64,000 bases of DNA from Teratosphaeria epicoccoides (GCA_021401465.1 JADDMT010000018.1:248001-312000); one strand, 5' to 3'; positions 50,504-62,619 are shown, numbered from the stretch's first letter. Program-made: numbers and translations. Notes: a model not told the origin generated them from the letters alone.

Positions 50504-52669
50504 TCATATCTTCTGCGCACGTGTCGACCGCTCATAGAACTCCAGGGTGCATGCCGCTAGGAAGCATGGTATCTCCTTCCTGCCCTCTACCCAGAATTCA
50601 ATCAAGCTTCGAATCTCCATAGCAAAAGCGCTTTGCACGCCTCCGCTAACCTTCATGGTCCCGTTCTCCCCATCAAACACGATACTATTCTCCTCCTCAT
50701 CTCCATCATTGTTCACATGCGAAGAATATAAGATTGACGTCGCCTTGACCCGACCGTTGGGCTGAAAGTCCAGCTTCCAACCTAAAATCGAACATACCGC
50801 CTCCCTGAACTCCAACGACTTAGAGCCCCAAATCTGCTTCAGGCGCATCGTCTTCTTCTCCTGCTGCTTGACCGTAGCATTCAGCTCATCAATCTGCAGT
50901 CGTGCGTTCTCCAACGTGCTGATCGGCACGACCTTGACGTTGCCGCCGAGCGAGCCTTCAAGCTGGGCGAGCAAGTTGGCATTCTCTTCTCGCAGCGTCC
51001 TGAGCGTCGACATCTTAATGGCTTCCACCTGAGCTGTTGGATTGTTGCGGAACTCAAGCACGCGCGTGCGCGTCGACTCCTTCATGGACTCAATCTGCGA
51101 GTTTCTCGCCTTAAGCTCTGCCTCCACGAATTGATTGCGAGACTGCAACTTATCGAGATCATCTTGTAGCGTGCGCACCTTTCGCCGCAGCTCACCGATC
51201 CGCTCGTCTTCGGCATCATCATCTTCGCGTGCCCGCTTCCTAGGTGATTGCGACGTCGCAGCAGGCTGTGCTTCGAGTCTCGTCAAGTCTGCATTTAGCA
51301 CTTCTAACTCAGACCGGTATTTCTCGATCATATCTTCAAGCTCGTGGATACGCTTCAAACGCTCCTCATGGACTGCGTCTGGGTTGAACTCTGCTTCCTC
51401 CGCCTCGAATGTCTTCATCTGGACGCGTAGGTACTCCACTTCCTTAGTCACGAGCGCTTTCTGTCTCTGCAATCGCGTGAAGGCCTTGCTGTCAGTGGGG
51501 GCGGCAGCAGCAGCCGCAAAGCCCGAGCTTTGTCTTCGCAGGCCCTCAAGCTCGGCATGAAGCTTCGCTTTGTCGTCTTCCAATGCTCTCAGATTATCCT
51601 CCTTGACAGATAGCTCAGGCTGTATTGCACCAAGCTTGTCGACTAAGCTGAGCCGCTCGAGACGCTCCTGTAAGAACGCACGTGCCATCTGCTCTGGTGT
51701 ATCGTACTTCATGTCCTGCTCACCGGCAGCTTCCACCTCCAGATAACTGCCCCAAGCCTTCTTCTCGTCTTCCAGTATACGCTTCTGCAACTGCGCCTCG
51801 GACAGCTCTTTGCGCAAGTCGTCCATGTGTCTCAGCTTGGCTTCCAGCGCATGCTTTTCTTCTTGGATGATCTCAACGCTCTTCTGCATCTTGCGGTATT
51901 GCTTGATCTCAGCGGACTGCTCTCTGTTCGTGACCTCTAGCTTCTTGATGTATGCCACTTGCTCCGAGAGTTCCTTTTTGATCAATTCAAGGGTGTCTGC
52001 GTCGCCTGTCTGCGCCTTCAGCCGAAGCACCTCATTCTCCAGCTCGCCAGCTCTTGCTTCTTGCTGCACCAATTTCTGCTGCGTCACTTGCAATACGTTG
52101 ACTTTGGCCTGCAAATCCTGCTGGACGCCCTCAACCGAGTTCCTCAATGTCTCATGCTTTTGCTCCAATTCACCAAATGCGTATCTACTCTGCCTCTCCT
52201 GGGTCGAGACGGCGGCCTGCGCATCCTCCAGCTCCTCCCTAAGGGACCGGTTGTCGTCCTGCAAGCTTCGAATCTTCTTCTCCAGCAGCATCTTCTCGTT
52301 CGTCGCGCGATCCTGCATTTCTTGCCAGTCCCGCTGCAGCGCATCTGCCTTCTTTTTGGCTGCCGCCGCTGCATTTTCAGCAGCTTGCGCCCGTTTGTAG
52401 TCGGCCTCTGCCCTGCTCTGCATATCCCTGAGCTCTCCTTGATGCTGCAAAGCGTTGAGCTCGCGCTCCTGCTTGATCGCGTCGAGCTCATACTGTAATG
52501 TATTGAGTTGCGCGCGTAGGTTCTCATTGTTTATGTCTGGCCGAACGGCTGTCGATTGCTTCAGCGTCTCACGGAATACCTGCTTCTGTCGCTGCGGCGC
52601 AGGTGATGGGTCGCCGCCCGCCAGGAAGTCATAAGTTGGTTGATTGCGCGCCATCGCGCGTATATCCAT
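50504..52669 (-). CDS. MAD1: Spindle assembly checkpoint protein Mad1
   Basis: Mad1 binds Mad2 at unattached kinetochores and nuclear pores and templates conversion of Mad2 into its inhibitory form. Single exon, 721 residues, the common fungal size. Almost the whole protein is coiled coil from residue 50 onward. The Mad2-interaction motif is KVVP (579-582, within NVKVVPISTL). The Bub1-binding RLK motif is at 609-611 (MRLKQIWGSKSLEFREAV). The C-terminal RWD fold starts LGWKLDF and ends FAMEIRSLIEFWVEGRKEIP, CFLAACTLEFYER. A basic run (PRKRARED) in the middle may be a nuclear signal. A second ATG, at MARNQPTYDFL, five codons in, may be the true start. This neighbours nimA functionally (mitosis) but not physically. 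Confidence 0.94.
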   Translation of the reverse strand: MDIRAMARNQPTYDFLAGGDPSPAPQRQKQVFRETLKQSTAVRPDINNENLRAQLNTLQYELDAIKQERELNALQHQGELRDMQSRAEADYKRAQAAENAAAAAKKKADALQRDWQEMQDRATNEKMLLEKKIRSLQDDNRSLREELEDAQAAVSTQERQSRYAFGELEQKHETLRNSVEGVQQDLQAKVNVLQVTQQKLVQQEARAGELENEVLRLKAQTGDADTLELIKKELSEQVAYIKKLEVTNREQSAEIKQYRKMQKSVEIIQEEKHALEAKLRHMDDLRKELSEAQLQKRILEDEKKAWGSYLEVEAAGEQDMKYDTPEQMARAFLQERLERLSLVDKLGAIQPELSVKEDNLRALEDDKAKLHAELEGLRRQSSGFAAAAAAPTDSKAFTRLQRQKALVTKEVEYLRVQMKTFEAEEAEFNPDAVHEERLKRIHELEDMIEKYRSELEVLNADLTRLEAQPAATSQSPRKRAREDDDAEDERIGELRRKVRTLQDDLDKLQSRNQFVEAELKARNSQIESMKESTRTRVLEFRNNPTAQVEAIKMSTLRTLREENANLLAQLEGSLGGNVKVVPISTLENARLQIDELNATVKQQEKKTMRLKQIWGSKSLEFREAVCSILGWKLDFQPNGRVKATSILYSSHVNNDGDEEENSIVFDGENGTMKVSGGVQSAFAMEIRSLIEFWVEGRKEIPCFLAACTLEFYERSTRAQKI

Positions 52670-52991
52670 GGAGTGTGTTCATGATCGAGTGCAAGTTTCA
52701 AGGTATCAGAAACATACTGCCGGATTCGGCTTAGTAGCGTGCAACAACCATACACAAGGAAAGAGCGATTTCAGGCTTCCTCGTTCTTGCCCCCTAATTC
52801 AACCGCCTTTCTTGACATCGACGTATGCAGTAAAAGCTCTTGTATATGCTGTACCTTATACACAGTAGCGGTCAGAGAATAATGAAGCGCGTGTATGCGA
52901 TGCCAGGAATGCCGATCTCGATTCTCTTCTCCCACGCGCAGACTTCCTTCATATCAGGCCCCGTGGCTTCTAAGTTGCACACGAACCTCTC

Positions 52992-53869
52992 TCAAGCAAA
53001 GCCCAACGCCGAAATACGTTCCGAGCTAGCCTCAAACACCCTCGCCGCCTCGATCCTCTCCCACGCTCGCTCCTGCTCCTCCCGCGCCTCGTCAACCCTG
53101 CGTCCTCGAAGATGCGCCGCAGCGATGGAAGCCATCGCTGCAGTCCTTCCTCGGCTGAGGTCACCTGTCCCATCGGATCCAGGCATGGCTGTCGGCGGTC
53201 GATCTGCGAATCTTGGTCTCATTATCCGCAGCTCGACGGCCGCCTCACTCGGGTAGCCGGCATGGGGAAAGTACTGCACTGCCCCGTCCAGGCCCAGATC
53301 AGTCTCCGCGACGCTGACCGGCCGGCTTGGAGTATTCAACGCCGTGACCTGAGGATGTGGATGGCGCCGTAGATGTGGCGACTCAATGCGAGATTCACGA
53401 AGTGAGGTACCGCGCCAAAGATCTAGGGGCTCATTGCGGCTTCGTCTGTCTGACCGATCTCTAAACTACACTCGGTCAGAGCTTTTCCTCATTTTAAAAC
53501 AACTTGGTCTTGACGTACATTCAGCTTAGTATCTAGCGTCCCCGACACTAGCAAAATGAAGAAGGCGCAGCAGGAGATGGCCACGTACAACCATAAGATC
53601 CACGTCGCGCTGACCACCCAACCAGCATCTGTCCAGGTGTGTCCCGCGTATTTGGCGCTGTTGAGATTAATTGCGGTGCTTGTGGACGTTGACAAGCTTA
53701 GTGCGATCGTGGTCCCTGCCGTCGAGGTCCCGGCATTATTGGCTTCTGAGTGTGGTGGCATGAATGTTGAGACGAGTGCAGTTATCGCTGTTGACGCCGG
53801 GACGTGCAGCGAGGTGTCAGATGGCTGCATCTTCATGGTTGCTGGATTTCGATATTCTCTTGCCGCCAT
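52992..53869 (-). CDS. Hypothetical single-pass membrane protein
   Basis: Exons 53869..53519 and 53465..52992 join in frame across a 53-nt intron (GTACGT, CTGACC, TGTAG), 274 residues. The N-terminal 85 residues are Ser/Thr/Ala-rich (TTIALSLSTSTSTAINLNSA). One clear membrane helix follows (WILWLYVAISCCAFFILLVS). The C-terminal half is strongly basic and Arg-rich (FRDRSDRRSRNEPLDLWRGT, then HLRRHPHPQVTALNTP) with a final helix (RGRRVDEAREEQERAWERIE). This is type I-like or tail-like topology with a glycosylated outside and basic inside. The start has good context (ggaacATGgcg). I do not recognise the family; position next to MAD1 gives no clue. About 320 bases without a gene separate its stop from MAD1. 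Confidence 0.65.
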
Positions 53870-54520
53870 GTTCCTGGAAATTAGGGTACTCCTCGATCTT
53901 TCACAGGAGTATTGTTCTCAGGCGACAACCGCGAGACTTGTGACTCAAAGATGCTCAAGCAAGGCACCGACTTCCTGCTATTATCCTTGAGAAGAATCGG
54001 AAGGATCTGTGACCAGACGAGCACAAGGTGGAGTGGGATTTCATGATTGAGAGCTAATCCGGATGCAGAGGCGCGCCTGCTTGGTTGTGAACCTTGGGAG
54101 TACAGAGAAGGGAAGAGCAGGAAGCACATGGCTTCGAAGGTAATGGCATGAAAGAAGATGACACTGAACGGTACATGTATGTACGTAGTTCTTCAGCATT
54201 GGTGCAGCAACAAGACGACATTGGGATCTTCAAAACTTGCAATTGCTGAGCGACATGAATCACAAATCTTAAGCAACTGATCAGGTACAAAGGCTTAGGT
54301 ACATGACAGTTGCACGTTTGCATCATTCGTGCCAACCTGCACAAGTGTTGCAAATGTGGAACACACTCTTGAGCTAGCAATGCTTACATGCGATTCGATA
54401 ATACTACGACCCATGACGACCATACACTCCCTCGTACCGCTGAGCGGCGATCATATCTTGTCATAAATCATACAACAGCACCACAATTCTCATGGATACA
54501 TCGAGGACCAGTCGTTGCCA
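53870..54520. other. Intergenic, no gene recognised
   Basis: About 650 bases, including the promoter of the single-pass membrane protein gene. Nothing further is seen. Confidence 0.5.
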
Positions 54521-55221
54521 TCAAGTATACTCCCAAGCGTCAGGCCCCGTCGCATTCACCAATATCAACTGCAGCGGCGCACAATCATCCGGAATCGTCG
54601 CATTTGCCGTCTCGTTGACCGCGAACAGCGCCCACGGCAATGTCGTGGCATTGATCGTCGGGCAAGCATAGATTCCCAAATCATGGTGCAGCTCCCAGAA
54701 GAACGGCGAGTCCTCCCTCACGTACCATCCAGTGGTGATACCGCCCTCAGGGATGTAACCACTGTGCGGGATAGTGTAGTTGACCGTGAAGACGTCCGGA
54801 TCTGTCAGAGCTTCATTAGTATAGTATAGACAGGAAAGGAGGCGGGAGATGTATTACCGATATAGCACCGCTGTCCACCCGGCACGCTCGTTCCCATCGA
54901 CAAGGAGCCACCAGAGAGCACGAAGTCCGTTGATGCGGTGTTCGGACATGGGTTATCTAACTCATCCTCAAGAGGACAGTAATGGCTCGAATTGCGACCG
55001 ACGTAGAGCGCCTCGCCTGCGCCTTGGACTTTCTCCAAGTGGAATGGGTATTCGTAGTTGACGGCGATGAGCTCGAAATAGTCAGATGCGGCAGCGCCTC
55101 CGAAAGTCGTGAGCTTCTGGGCTGAATGAATGCCGGTCTCCATGGAGTCGCAGGACTCTGAAGAGCCGCTTTTGCCCATGAGGTTGATGGTTAGGAGTAT
55201 GGCAGTGGGAATTGATTTCAT
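54521..55221 (-). CDS. Small secreted protein, orphan family
   Basis: Exons 55221..54858 and 54801..54521 with a 56-nt intron (GTAATA donor, CTCTGACAG end), 214 residues. A hydrophobic N-terminus (MKSIPTAILLTINLMG) is a probable signal peptide. The mature part contains DYFELIAVNYEYPFHLEKVQ, LYVGRNSSHYCPLED, FVLSGGSLSMGTSVPGGQRC and YVREDSPFFWELHHDLGIYA. N-glycosylation sites (NSS, NAT, NET) are numerous in the last third, ending LILVNATGPDAWEYT. Cysteines are few. The build, one compact beta-rich domain, is seen in abundant secreted proteins of dothideomycetes; no enzyme motif is visible. It may be a cell-surface or secreted carbohydrate-binding type protein, but I cannot say more. Confidence 0.75.
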
Positions 55222-55723
55222 GATTCTGGGTAATGCAGAGAAGAATGAATTGGGGAGATTTCTGAGCTTCTAGTAAGGTAGATGGACAATGCAATTGTGT
55301 CAGTCCGTGTCTCTGTGGGCTTACATGAGATGTCCTTTCCCTTATACCCATGCCAAGACTGGGTCGCCACCTGCAACGACACTTTACCGCAACCACGACC
55401 CAACACATGCGCTGCTTTGAATATACCCAGGCCAAGTCTATGAAGTACGATCAAACCAAGCCCCGACGTTAGATTGGCCAGTGAAGTGGTCCTCGATGTC
55501 TCACGGTGCCTTGCATCGGAAGGCTTTCTGTCAGCCTCGCACGACACTGTGACATCGCGCCACGGGCAAACGTACCCTCCTCCCGAGCATTGCCCTCCTC
55601 CAACCATCCGCTTTCGGGACCCGAAAGTTTTGCTGGCTTGTAAATTGTCCTGCCAGCTCAAAACAGTGTCACGGTCACCCAGGCCCTCGAGTCGCAACTA
55701 GGTTGTGGTACAGCTTATCTATT
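55222..55723. other. Intergenic, secreted-protein promoter
   Basis: About 500 bases before the UGGT stop, on the 5' side of the secreted-protein gene. No gene is recognised. Confidence 0.5.
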
Positions 55724-58700
55724 CTACAGCTCATCTCGCACCTTTTCCTCCCTCGCCTCACGTTCCGCATCCTCACGTTGCAGTCGCTCCTGTATACTCT
55801 CCTCTGCCTCTCCCTGCACATCGGCACCACCAGCATCGCCAGCGACAGGACGACCAGTAGCCCGGCTCTCCTTGTGCTTCCTTGCAACAGCCGCGATCTC
55901 GTCATCGTACAATGTCCACTCAGGCACCTGTCTCCTAGCTCTGTCAAGCTTCGGTTCCTTAGTCTGCGGGTTATTGCATAGATCTATCGTCTTAGCGTCC
56001 TTGAGAGCTTCGTCGGAACACCACGTCTCGCACCACAACCATTCCTGTGGAAGAGAGTGGATAGACAGAATCGTCTGCATGTGGTTCGGCAGATCTTGGT
56101 CCAGATTGCTCAGACTGGCAGGATCTGCTGATAGCTGGTGATACTGCTGCCTTAAGCGGTCACCTAGCACAATTCAGTCACTAAGTGCGTAAGTTTACAA
56201 AAAACATGACTTACCAGCAGCAATCTGCCTGAACTTCTTCAAGTCGACGACGTACAGTGCCGAAATATGGTATGGCAGACCTCTCAAGAAGTTCTTCCAG
56301 TAACCCTGCTTCCAAAACCTGAAACCTTCCATCTCGGTCCTTGAGTCACACATGGGCGTGAAACCATATGGTGCGCCCTCGAGATCATGTTGCACTAGCT
56401 CGTACATGTCCGTCCTTACAATTTGGTCGGCGTCCACGAAGATGACTTTGTCCAGGTCAAGTGGAAACAGCACGTCCAAGAACAAGATCTTGTAGCCCCA
56501 GATCTCACGTTGCTTTTCCTTCTGACCACGGAGCCAGTGAGGCCATTTATACGTCACCATCTCGTACTTGAAGCCGTACTCCCGTGCCAAGGTGGGCAAA
56601 AATTCCTTGAAAGACGGTGACAAAAACTGCTCGATGAACCAGAATTTAACTGTGTGCTTGGTGTGTTTCATCACAGAGACCATCATTATGTTGAGCATGC
56701 GTTCGTACAAGTGGCCAGACGCAACAGAGAAGATGTTGATTTCTGCACGAGGGTCTATCTTCAGGTTAGCCGGTGCTTGATTTGCACCAAGCAAGGATGT
56801 GCCGAGCTTGGCGACTTTCTGGAGGTACTTGCTCGCTTTGTGGATGTTCTTGTGCGATTGCCGGCTAGACAGACCCAGATTGCCGAGTACTTTCTCTGCA
56901 CCTTCGGCAACACTGTCAAGTACAGTCTTGCTCTCGGTCTCCAGAACGTCTTCCTCCTCCATACCCGGGTTGCGCGACAGACGGGGGAAGAGTGTCGCAC
57001 CACGAAAGCTCATCAGAGCAATCTCGGTACCATTGTCACCAGGCACGGGATTGTAGCCCAGCGTGCCAGCACTGTCAATGTTGAGGATCTCCTCACTTCG
57101 GCCCTTCTGCAGAGCGAGGTTGTAGATGCCAGGATTAGCCTTGAATTGAAAGTAACCCAGATTCGCCATGATGATCGTATCTGCAAAGTGTGGGTCTTGC
57201 TCGGTCTGCAAAACCAACTGAGCACCTCTCGGCGCAGGTCCAAGTGTAACGTCACGACTGTGACCTTCAATGAGGATGTGCTCGAGCTCATAAGTCGCCT
57301 CGATATCTGTATCGCCCTTCAAAGCGCTGAGCTTGATGTTGTCAAGATCATGGACGCTGTCTTTTGGCGCAACGAGCCAGCTCGGTGGCAGCTCCATGCC
57401 CATGTTTAGCAGCGCATCGGCTGGGAGACCGCTGAAGCGTGCACTAAGACCTCTCAAAGAGCCGTCGGCTTCGTATGCGGGCTTGGGCTCAAGCACATAG
57501 CGGTAGAAGCGTTTTACTGGCAACTCCTCCAGCCTGTCCTTTGGGTTGAGGAACAGCGTGGTCGCCACACCATCTAGCTCTGACAGCGCCTTGAGTATTG
57601 GGATCCATTTCTGAGCAATCTCTGAGGCTGGGTCGATAGCTGCAAAGATCTGCACTGTCGCAGCATCCATGTCACCAGACATGATCGCGGTATGAGCTGC
57701 TCTCCATTGGGTCTTGAAGAAGTCCGTCCTCACCGTTGGTGCTGCTTCAAAGATGCCCTCAGGCACGTCCGAGATCTGCGACAAGGCAATCAGGTTGGAG
57801 ATTCTAGCGAATTCGAGAGGCCCCTTTGCCAGTCCCTGTAGTCCTAGACCTTCAATCGCGAGTGCAGCCGGCAAGAGACGCTTCTTACGCTCATAGGCGA
57901 GCAGAGTCTCCAGGTCGTCGACTTCCAGCGGCGCAGTGTACGGTCCAACGACTCGGCCGTTCATGATGAATGCCTGCTCGGCCGGGTTGATGCCGATAGC
58001 AGATAGAATTCTCTTTGCTCCTGGTGACACGCCGCCTTCTGACTGGTGGCTGTCCTGGCTAGCAGCACTGCAAATCTGCCTGTACAGCGCCCGCCTCTCT
58101 GTGAAGTCAGGCTGACTGTCACCCGTCAATGTATCATATTGTTTCAAGAGTGCCTGAATCTCTGTATTGCCGAATCCGTCTGCAAAATTGGTGATGCAGT
58201 GATCGCCGGAGGTGGAGTCCGCAGATGTGCGTAGCAGAGCTAGCTCCACGTTGTCGTGGGCTCTTTGGAATAGAATCGCTTCCATTGCCTGCGAAAAGCC
58301 AGCAAAGCTGTCTGGATCCGCGATCAAAGTGAGATGCGCCAGTTCCCGCTCGATTGTGTCTTGACTGGCAGAGATGTGCGGCAGGCCCTGCAACTCTGTA
58401 TCGAAATCGCCAAGGTTGATGTGTCTCACAGACTTGTCATCCTTCGGAATCACTATTGGGTTACGCCGCGAAGCAGCATTGGCGAGCCACAGCTCTGGTA
58501 ACCAAGTCTCTTCGCCGACCTCTCCTTCATATACCGCGCGCTGTATCTCGCGAGAGTCGAGGCTCACGCGAACACTCATTCCCTGCAGCCACTCCTCGCC
58601 ACCGGCTAATACCACACCGTTGACGATAGCGAGCTCATCACTACCTCCAAGTCTCTTGACGTAAGCTTGGGCACCATTCAGCCTGCCATCAAATTGCTCG

Positions 58701-60388
58701 CTTTCAATGACCATGCTTAGGTCCATGACGGTCTTGACTTCGCCTCGCAGGGTCTTGTCCGATATAGCGGAGGTGAAGTACTTCTCTTGGGGCGGGCCGT
58801 GCTTACGACCAGCGCCGACGACGGACTTGGACAGGTAGTCAAGGGCAACAGTCAAGCCGTATCTGTCGAGTAGGTAGTATAGTACCTTTGCTTGCTCCGA
58901 ACTTGCAGAAGAGCTGATTCTTGGGACCAGACCAAACTTCATCGGTATCTTACGTCTGACAAAGTTCTGGATATTATCGACCACCTTGGCGACATCACCA
59001 TAGTCAGAGAAGTCCACAGCCATTACCATCTGGTGCGCGTCCTTCCGTACTGGAGGTAGCTGCCCAGGGTAAGTGCGCTGTAAGAACGCCGTCACATTCA
59101 AAGGCCAATCGGCGTACCTTTTGTCCTTCTCGATGTCGTTGAGCCACATGATCACATCGCCACCTTCAAGCTCATCTCGCCAGTCGTACCGCTGGATCTG
59201 CTCGTCAACAGAGGCCGCAGCCACAGCTTCATGCGAGAGCAAGCCTATAGCTTGCGGAGCCGTCAGACCAAGCTCGCGAATGCCATAAATCATCTTGCGC
59301 TCATGCCGAAGGTGCTCGAGGAGGGCATAAGCATCGATATCACGAGACATGATCTGTACGCCATTGATCCACAGGACATTGAAGCCTGCAGGAAGCAGAG
59401 ATTGGTGATTCGCCGTATGTTCTTGCAGAAAGTCGTCTGAGACATTGGTGGCTGCAATGGCGCCGGAGTGCTTCGGGAAATCCTGACTCAGCTTGACGAG
59501 TGTGTCGAATGGGTCGTCGCTAGCCATCACGAAGCTTGATGCCTTCAAGCCAAGCTTCAAAAGCTCAGAAGCAGATAGTGGGCGCAAGTCAGAAACTTCC
59601 TCTTCACTGAGCTTGCCATCGCCGGCTGCAGCATCTTTCTGCTCCTCTGCCTGCCTGTCATCAATGACAATGTAGTCTGTCCGCTTGAGGGCCAGCTCGA
59701 CACCGTAGCCGCTGACCATCAAAGGTTCCTCGGTACCGGCGTTCGAAGGCCTGTACCGAATCCTATACGACGTCTGGCCTTCTCTGGCTGTCTTGCTTAT
59801 TGTCTTGTGGAACTCTCTAAACGACTCCAAGGTGATGTCTGCGTACAGGACTGATGGAGATCCGTCACCAAGTACTCTATCAAATGGTAGCTTATGAAGC
59901 TCTCTGACCTTCTCTCCATGGCTCTTTGCTTTTGCCATGTCAGGGGTGCAGTATCTCTCCCCGTTGTATGGCACATGCAACCAGGTCTCGCACTCTTCCC
60001 CATCTTCTTCAAGTGCCAGTGTTGGCTCTGCCGCCGTCTTGTAATACTGGAAGTGTGCTTCTATCCTCGGCGCCGCCGAATGTATCGAAAGCGCGAAGTC
60101 GAACGAGGACAGCGCTTCGGGCTGGCTGAGATGTCCATCTTCCTGCAATACCCTTCTGAACTTGGTGTATAGCTCCTCTTGCGTCTTCGCCGAGTCAAAG
60201 CGGCCGTCTGCTATCTGATCGAGCAGTGGGAAGTATGACGTGGCATTCTCTTCCGCAGCCGTTTCCAGCAGTTCGACGAGATATGGCGGCGCGTTGAAAG
60301 CAGCCCGCAAACCTACGCTGACTGATGATGCTGCAAGTACTTGATTTGCAAGGCCAGCTCCCAGAGCCAGCCAGCTAGGGATTCTCAT
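55724..60388 (-). CDS. gpt1: UDP-glucose:glycoprotein glucosyltransferase (UGGT), ER folding sensor
   Basis: UGGT re-glucosylates N-glycans of misfolded glycoproteins in the ER so that calnexin rebinds them. Exons 60388..56215 and 56163..55724 with a 51-nt intron (GTAAGT donor, CTAG acceptor), 1537 residues. A signal peptide (MRIPSWLALGAGLANQVLA) leads into the thioredoxin-like sensor domains (SSVSVGLRAAFNAPPYLVEL; later VADFSDYG-type and GDHCITNFADGFGN regions) and the beta-sandwich part. The C-terminal GT24 catalytic domain is complete: INIFSVASGHLYERMLNIMM, KFWFIEQFLSPSFKEFLP, YKILFLDVLFPLDLDKVIFV, the nucleotide-binding DAD at 1319-1321, PYGFTPMCDSR, FWKQGYWKNFLRG, and after the intron QDLPNHMQTILSIHSLPQEW. 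The protein ends VRDEL, an ER-retention signal of the RDEL variant. This is the longest intact frame in the window and argues against poor sequence quality. Confidence 0.96.
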
Positions 60389-61307
60389 CTTCGCATAGCA
60401 CCTTCAAGAGTGCTTAGTTGGTGTAGGACACCACGACCGGACTCACAGATCGGACAACATGAACACGTGTCAATTGGTCAATATGGCACTGGACTTGTCG
60501 CTCAGCGAAGGAGCACTTCGACATTCTTCGCGATTAATGCTATGTTTACATTATGAATTATTTCATGCTATCTGCGTGTGGCTATATGCATGCACGTGAA
60601 CCAACGATGCCTCGAGGTGCTAAGCAATTGTTCGACTCGTCAGACAGATGTGGACTAGCGCCTCGTCACATGCTTTGAGCTTCCAGGTTAGAAGCATTTC
60701 GCCCATAACGCTGGAGCACTCCGAATGTTCTCCAATGGAGACATTTGGAAGAGTCATATGAGCCTCGAAAACAAGTATCTTTCCAAGAACTGCTGCAGCT
60801 ATCTCACCTGCCACCCTGTTCACGACCAGAATTCCTGCTTCGCGACATCAACAGCTTCCTGCTTTGTACCATCAACAGCTTCAACCTTCACGACACCACC
60901 AGCTACCAGACCCATTCAGTCCAGCTACCGCCTCCGTCCGCTCATCACGAGCTTGCTTGTCAAGAAGATCTTCTCGGGCACTCTCCGTTTCTACGTGGTC
61001 CACACAACGTTCGGCTGGAATTGTAATCATTGATAGCAGTGGCCAGATCCTGCTCAGTGTCTGTCGACTTCGGGGCACTGCCATCAGCATCCTGATGTTC
61101 GCGCATAAACGCGAGCCCGAAGTTGTCTCAGTCGATGGCATGAAGACCCTGAGCCCACGTGGTTTTCCGTAGCACGGCAGTACTCGGGTTGGAACAGCCG
61201 TGCCGTGAAGTGCAGAGAGCGGTTCATAGTTTCGTTACCGCCCTGGGCGTATACGAGAATGTCAGCTGTACCCGCATTCATGTCTCTTTCGACCACATCT
61301 CGAGAGC
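60389..61307. other. Intergenic, UGGT promoter and ankyrin-gene 3' region
   Basis: About 920 bases. Several plus-strand open frames (for example 60745-61026) show no motif. No gene is recognised. Confidence 0.5.
60464..60477 (-). promoter_or_regulatory. CCAAT next to CACGTG upstream of UGGT
   Basis: On the coding (minus) strand CCAAT is followed after three bases by CACGTG, about 80 bases before the UGGT start. CCAAT next to a CACG core recalls ER-stress-response elements, although the spacing differs from the animal consensus. The role is inferred. Confidence 0.3.
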
Positions 61308-62460
61308 TCATTCACCACTCCCACTCATCGTCCGAACATGGCTCAACCCCAATCCCCACTCATGTCTAGGCGCACTCCCCGGCGTGGCCGGCCTCCTCCT
61401 CTCCACAGGACTCCAATGCCTCTTCAACGCGTCTCCGATCAACTCATCGTCATCTCCTTGCCCGCTTCTCCACGTCGTAACAACGTCCTCGCCTTCCTCC
61501 ACTAACCTCAGACCAGCTGCCCTTTGCCTTTCTCTCTCCTCGCCAATCTTGGCACCTTCCACTTTCCGTCGTTCAAATTCCGCAACCAGGTTCTTGAAAT
61601 ATACCTCCGCGGCAACCGTTTGGCTGTATGCGAGAGGAGTCCAATCGTAGTTGTTCTTGGCCAGCGGGTTAGCGCCTGCCGCGAGAAGAATCCGGAGCGC
61701 CTTCAAGCTCCCAGAGGCAGACGCATGGTGGAGTGGGGTATCTCCATTCATGTCCCTAATATCCACGCTCGCGCCAATCTCCAGCAGCACAGGTATCATA
61801 GCTGTGGAGGCAGGCACGCTACTGACCACACCAAGAATGTCGATGCCCAGCTTGTTCACCAACCCAATGCCCCGTGGGAATGTAGCCGCGAGATACTGTC
61901 CTACCTCGATGTGTCCCTCTCTCGCAGCAAGGTGCAAAGGTGTGTCGTTGTCCGTGTTCCTGCTGATCTCGACATCTTCGTGTCCGGCGTCAACCAGGTA
62001 GGTACAGATGTTCAATGCGCCTAGAGAGGCTGCGAGATGGAGGCTGGTGTTGCACTTGTTGGTAAAGTCAGGATTCTGCAAAAGCCTAGAGTTGGACCGG
62101 ATAATGCGTTGTACTAGCAGGACATCGTCGAGCTGAATCGCGCGGCGGAGGCGGATGGAGGGGTCGATCCTGGAGGGAGTGTCAGCACGGCCATCATGAG
62201 GTAGGCGGAAGAGAGTCCTACATCTTGTAGTGCTATGTCATGTCGAGACAGGGCCGCAGCATGTTGTGGTGTAAAGCAATGCCGTGGTGCTTTCTCATGG
62301 TTGTCGTGTTGCTGAAAGAGGGAGGAACGCGTACCGCGCAAGAATGATAGTCTACTTTGGCTGTATGTGAGGCCCAAAGTATCATCGAACTCACCTCACG
62401 TCGCAAGAGACGACAAGTCGTTTGCGCACGACAAAGGCAAATTTTAAGCCTGGTAAACAT
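61308..62460 (-). CDS. Ankyrin repeat protein, three exons with one non-canonical junction
   Basis: The last exon, 62169..61308, is clear: IDPSIRLRRAIQLDDVLLVQ, then ankyrin units NTSLHLAASLGALNICTYLV, DNDTPLHLAAREGHIEVGQY, then a degenerate one, NGDTPLHHASASGSLKALRI and NYDWTPLAYSQTVAAEVYFK, then a charged tail. Upstream, exon 62460..62395 (MFTRLKICLCRAQTTCRLLR) joins by a good 83-nt intron to 62311..62217 (QHDNHEKAPRHCFTPQHAAA, SRHDIALQDVG). To join VG to IDPSIR, a 47-nt intron 62216..62170 is needed; its 5' end is AC instead of GT. A canonical GT at 62221 exists but then only an acceptor further in (before LDDVLLVQ) keeps the frame. The model with the AC border gives 340 residues. Ankyrin proteins of this shape resemble S. 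pombe and Aspergillus general ankyrin proteins; partner unknown. Confidence 0.7.
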
Positions 62461-62619
62461 AATGGTACACTGGGTATAGATACAGCTCTACTTTATGTAC
62501 AGAGGGCGACCTTCGACGAAATCTGCCATCTGTTTGTACTTGTTCTATCCTGCTCTGAATACTGCAGGTGGTCTTATACATGCTGCAACGCTCCAAACAC
62601 ATTGATTTACTGCCGCAAT

